DNA of 64,000 nt from Anseranas semipalmata (lineage: Eukaryota > Chordata > Aves > Anseriformes > Anseranatidae): positions 62,001-126,000 of the forward strand of contig VXAA01003146.1 in NCBI GenBank assembly GCA_013399115.1, given 5' to 3'. This document shows positions 59,285-64,000 of the stretch, in pieces. The translations under genes and the position numbers were made by a program. The stretch's first letter is position 1. Each line of letters starts with the position of its first letter. A model generated the notes under the pieces. It ran no database searches and had not been told where the DNA came from. It was given only the letters and a program-made list of their open reading frames with translations.

Positions 59285-62200
59285 AAGCACAAGCACAAGC
59301 TTCCTATTACTAGAAAGCTATAAAACACTGCAGAACTTTTTGTTTTTTTTTCCTCCCTGTGGTCTAATAATATGTACTCTGGTAAACAACCTTAAGATAC
59401 ATAATTATAATTTTTCTCTAATTCCGTCAATACTTATAGTAAACCAGTTCCTCACATACTCCTCTGGTCTACAGTCCTAGTCAGAGCTCTCTGGGACAGT
59501 ACTGCTTCTTCAAAGATTGTCTCTGACAAGAGGTCAAAAGGTTTTTCCCTCCAGGAAGATGTTGGAGTGACTGTACTAAAACTATAAACTGAGGCTCAAT
59601 TATCTCATAAAAAATAAAACAAAATTTATCAACCTTAGCAAGGAAGAGTCATATAAATATTGATTTGTTTGTTTATTTATTTATTTATTTTGGCTTGTAT
59701 TAATGACTACAAGAACTATCAGAGCTCCATTTTGGCTAAACAGCATACAAAATTATAGAAACAGTCTGAGCCACAGACAGTTGTTACTGTAATTGTGACA
59801 ATAGCACTGAAGATGGAAACAGTGGGAGTGGAGAGGAGAGGAGTCTTATAAATAGATAATGGTATGTACGCTGAAGGCTGGCAGGGTATACCTTTATAAA
59901 CTCATGTAGGAATATTCTGTTTGTCAAGCATCAGCCTGTTCCCCTGATCCTTTCTGTGAGCAGTACGCTGGGTATATGACTTGCAGTCCTGATGTCTAAT
60001 GTCAGCATCTCTCCAGACCTGACTCACTGTACTGCTACAGTTTTTAGATTTCTTTCATGTCCCTAGCTTATAATGAGAATAAACAGCACAGTTGAGCCTA
60101 CCAGCTTGTTTAAAGGGCAATATTACAGTGGTTCTTCTATACCACATTCATGACACGTTTACAAAGTTATCCCTATTTTTTTGGTGTTCTGTTGTGTACT
60201 TTACAAAGACACATCCTTGTTTAAATTAGCATTTGTATTTAAGACAAGTTAATTAAACTAGTAGAAACACATTTTTTTCAGAGTATGTAAGGTTTATTTT
60301 AGTTTGGTTTATGTAAATTAAGAGGAAATTTGAGCTAAATAAGCAAAACAAAAGAAGAAAGCAAAGAAAACAAAGCCTAGTCTATATGCTAAATTTCTGC
60401 CAGCATTGCAAAGTAAATTAGACACTTTAAAAATCACAGCGCTAAGGAACAAAACAATTCTGGTAGAGTAATGGTAGCATAGATATACTGGCAAAATTGT
60501 CCTTTACTGTATAGTTTATTTCACTTAGGTACAAACACTGACAAATTATGAGTTTGGTGTGAATGAGAAGTAATTTCCAAATGGAAATTGGAGTGAATAG
60601 AAATTGGTATAAATGGAAGGCTTGGAAAGTTTGTTGGTACAGGTTTTCAGTATGGATAGGCTATAGATAGCTCTTGCTTCTATAGGTGCATGCCTAAAGA
60701 TGGATTCAAACAAATGTGAGAGGAAGAGCAGACCTTCTGAAATCCTGCTGTGCTTGCAACAACAACCACTTTCAGTCCTCCCTCTTTCAGGAAAGTAACA
60801 GATCTCCCATTCACCAGCAGTTTCATGAGCTGGATTATAATCCTTTACAACCAGGATTTACTGAGCAAGAAGTCTCAAAAGAAAAAAAAAAAAATTCTTT
60901 TTTCTTCACACAGTGCCTGATTAAGTGATGATACTCACTGTTACAGAATGTTGTATAAATGATAGGTATAAACAGTTTTGAAAAGGGGTTATTATGGTGG
61001 ACAGGTTAATATTAAACAAAATGGCTTGGTTACAATAACCAGTGCAGGAAGCCTGAGAAGCACAAGCAGTCAGAAGCTATGAGGCTGTCCCAGAAACCAT
61101 TCCTCCAGGCACAATCAGTTTCTTATATATCACTAGCCCACACTAAAGATGGGCTACTGTGGTCTTTGGCCAAAGTGCCATGTGCATGCTAGATGAGAAG
61201 TTTGCAAACCCAGACTGTTTGGATTGAAGTGCATAGGAAACAGACATGTAGCGATCTGAGATGAGCAGGGGACTGGTGAAAAATCAGCCCGTGGTGAAGG
61301 GGCAGGCACTTAACACTGCTCTGTTGGCAGAGCACATCTCCATCTGTTCCCTCACTACCCTACAAAAAGTTTGCATTTAAATAAAGTGAGAGTGTTACAG
61401 CCCTTCAGAATGTTTCCACATCACGATTACCAAATAAGTATCCCCTCTGCTCCACGTAGTTTCTGTCTTTTGTCCTGTCCTAGGAGACTTGCTTGCTGTG
61501 GTAATTGTCCTGACAGGAGATGTCAACCTGCATCGAGCCCAACTTTGGGTTTGAAGACTCAGGCTAATAGATGCACCTATGTATACACATAAAGATATAT
61601 GCATAAATATATGTGTTATAGTATTCTACCACAATATAAATATATTCTATATATCATAGTTTGTAGAACATTAAGCTTATCTCCAAGTTTTCTTCTGCTA
61701 TATATGAAAAAAATATTCATATATTAAACACGATCTATCAAAAACATGTGTTAGGCAATTGCATTCTGAGGAAAGAGAATCTCTGTAATAGCTTTTAATA
61801 AGATGAAAAATGAGAGATTTTATAAGTTAGGTGGTACATATGTTGGTGTCTGGTCAAGGATTGTTTTTAAAGTATTGAGGAAAACCACTGCTACACCTTA
61901 AACTTAAATGAAAGTTCCTCCCCATGTCGGAATTGACTGCAGGCTGATTTATTTGGGGGTTTTCTAATTCTTCTATGATAGTTAAAAAGTAGAGTCATGT
62001 TAAAAGGTTAAAAGGAGAACCACTGTTAGCTTTCTGAAATAGCAGCAAAAGCAGTATGGAGAACTAGATTCTTATCCATAGTCAGGGAAAATGTTCTCAT
62101 TGACATTGCAACTCTGGCTTGGGGCCTCCAAGAGACTTTGGATGAAACAAACAGCTCCATCAGATTGTAAAAAATATACATATGGGCAGTGTTGTCATGA

Positions 62201-63811
62201 GTTAGCACAGCAAAAGCTTGCAAATTTGTTTATCATGTTTAATTTTTGTATCAACAAATGAAAGCTGTAAAAATCTATTTGTAATTGTAAAAGTACTTTA
62301 TGGAATAATTAGGGAAACACCAACAGTTTGGCTTTGAATATTTGTGATATTTGATATAGGTAAACATATTCTAGGCACAGCTGTAATTTACATGCATGAA
62401 AGTGATTGTGGATCTCTTACAGACTTGTCATTTTCAAACTTCTAGAAGCCAAGTAAGTTAAGATTACATCATTTCAGTTACACTGGAGGATGCTTCATAG
62501 TGTCAGACAATATAGCACATGTAAACAGCTTTTGTTCCTTTTTTTTTATTTTCTAATTACTTTTTCTTTCTCCTGTATAATGTAGGACAGTGATAGAGAG
62601 AGTAAATAAAGTGTGTGAGATAGAAGAAGGGGAAGGATAAACTACTGTATTTCATACAAACGGTATCAAGTATATTTCTATGGGCCATATAAGTATCATT
62701 CCATGAGCCTGATCTTGGATGATGCTATTTGCCTGTAGATCCTAAAGATATACTGATAGTCGAAAACAAGGAGTTCAATTCCATCAGTGCAGAGAAATTT
62801 CTGCTCTTTATATTCCACTTTTTCCTTTTTCCATAAGGAAGTTATGTGTTCAGAGGGAGAAGATCCATTAAAAGATCCATGAAAGTAAGTTGCAGGCCCT
62901 AATGGCATTTCCACATGTTGCTTTCACCGGTCCTGTGCAAGATTTATTTTCCTAGACTTTTTTTTTTTTTTTTTCTGTCCAGAAAAAGAGAATCAGAATA
63001 TTACTGCAGGGACTTAGTAAAGCATATGGGAAGTATACAATTGTGTATATGTAGGTGTATATGTAGTCGCATATCAATAATCAGGGAAACATCACTAACC
63101 AGTTATATTCTGTCTTCTGCTGATGTTGGGGGTTGAGAGTGATAATCCTCCAGTCCTTGTCACTTCATAGTCCATCCCAATGTTCACATTACTTCCACAC
63201 AAAGAAAGAAAATGAAAAAAGAACTTTTTTTTTTTTTCACATAAAGGGTAGCATGGCCAAATTTCCAGCTGTGATTTAGTTTAGTGAAGTAGCTTTACAT
63301 TAGCTAAGGATCCATAATCAGTGCCAGTGACAAAACTTGCGATTAGTGCTTGTCTCCCCTCTGAGCCACCCAGGGAATTCTGCTGTATCAGTTTTCTATC
63401 TTTGGCATTTTGCTGCTACTCACTAGCACAGAAATTGTCAAATAAAATTGGGTAAACACACCATAAGTTCAAACTTCCCATTTAGACATTTTGATGTTGC
63501 TCAAACATCACTTTTAGACTAATTTTCTGTTTATTTCTCACTGACAGGCTCATTTTTCTTGAGTGCTCTAAGTGCTAAAGAAGCTTTGAACTCTGAAAGA
63601 GAAATGTTCCAACCAAACAGGGTTAATAAATAATCTACTTAACTTGATTTACAGGATCTGATTGTCTCTTTGCTCACACCAGTTTCACACTTGTATAGTT
63701 ATATTAACATAAAGTGATTTCTTTCTGTGAAATGAATGATTTTCCCTCCTCCAAATAAAAAGAAAGAAAAGGAGGAGGAAGAAATATGAGCGCTCTCTTC
63801 TGCTATTTCCC
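59281..63811. other. AT-rich non-coding DNA, no feature recognised
   Basis: TTTA units at 59668-59690 and T runs near 62958-62974 and 63227-63238. A slightly GC-richer pocket at 61260-61560 has no recognisable family. An inverted pair AATTTCCA/TGGAAATT lies at about 60573-60590. Confidence 0.5.
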
Positions 63812-63840
63812 TTCTCTCTCTCTCTCTCTTTTTTTTTTCC
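63812..63840. repeat. (TC)n and T-rich tract
   Basis: TC dinucleotides pass into a T run, again pyrimidine on the plus strand. Confidence 0.93.
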
Positions 63841-64000
63841 TAAATTTGATTACAAGAACCGACTCATGACTTTCTGTGATGAACAAATTAAGAGCAGATA
63901 AGGAAGACAGCTCCTCATTCATGATGCCTGTTGATTCTATGAAGTAAGATGATAGTAGTAAATTATACAATTCAACAAAATTTGGAAAAAGCGCATTCAT
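63841..64000. other. Non-coding end of window
   Basis: AT-rich, no feature. The frame on the minus strand that runs off the end has no recognisable motif. Confidence 0.5.

Overview
The window looks like nuclear DNA from a bird. Three CR1 LINE copies carry the 3' ends typical of avian CR1, including a run of ATTCTATG octamers at 29957-29980. A solo LTR of a type I recognise from bird genomes lies at 49269-50139. The rest is AT-rich, repeat-poor and rich in microsatellites. I found no host gene, exon, tRNA, rRNA, known small RNA, CRISPR array or bacterial-type feature. The best reading is a gene desert or a very large intron on a large chromosome. Nearly all open reading frames here are short, lack homology I can recognise, and fit chance expectation. 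The exceptions are the remnants of CR1 ORF2.

Layout. 1-2000: featureless AT-rich DNA. 2003-3042: an old, broken CR1 (+). 3043-6700: an assembly gap inside poly(A), an ATT microsatellite, a MIR-like SINE remnant and two degenerate palindromic repeats about 660 bp apart. 6700-18400: mostly featureless, with one long imperfect hairpin (10438-10509) and an AT microsatellite. 18400-21710: a gap, microsatellites and a perfect 344-bp duplication bounded by single Ns, probably an assembly artefact. 22920-23005: a perfect hairpin beside an 8-bp tandem repeat. 26831-28090: a CR1 on the minus strand that has lost most of its reverse transcriptase domain. 29385-29980: the youngest CR1, with an open C-terminal ORF2 frame. 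31-33 kb: two long polypyrimidine tracts. 34-38 kb: scattered MIR-like remnants. 40978-41070: a GGATA pentamer array. 43655-43795: a scrap of an older CR1 family. 49269-50139: a solo LTR, sense strand minus, with a 5-bp target duplication. 50140-64000: AT-rich DNA with simple repeats only.

No genes work together here. What the window records is transposon history: ancient amniote repeats, then several ages of CR1, then an LTR insertion that recombined to a solo copy, over a background of simple-repeat growth. I did not find a new biological system. The items most worth checking are the likely false duplication at 20747-21511, the two unexplained hairpin loci, and the paired palindromes near 5.8 and 6.6 kb. 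Family names rest on memory of consensus sequences, not on a database search.
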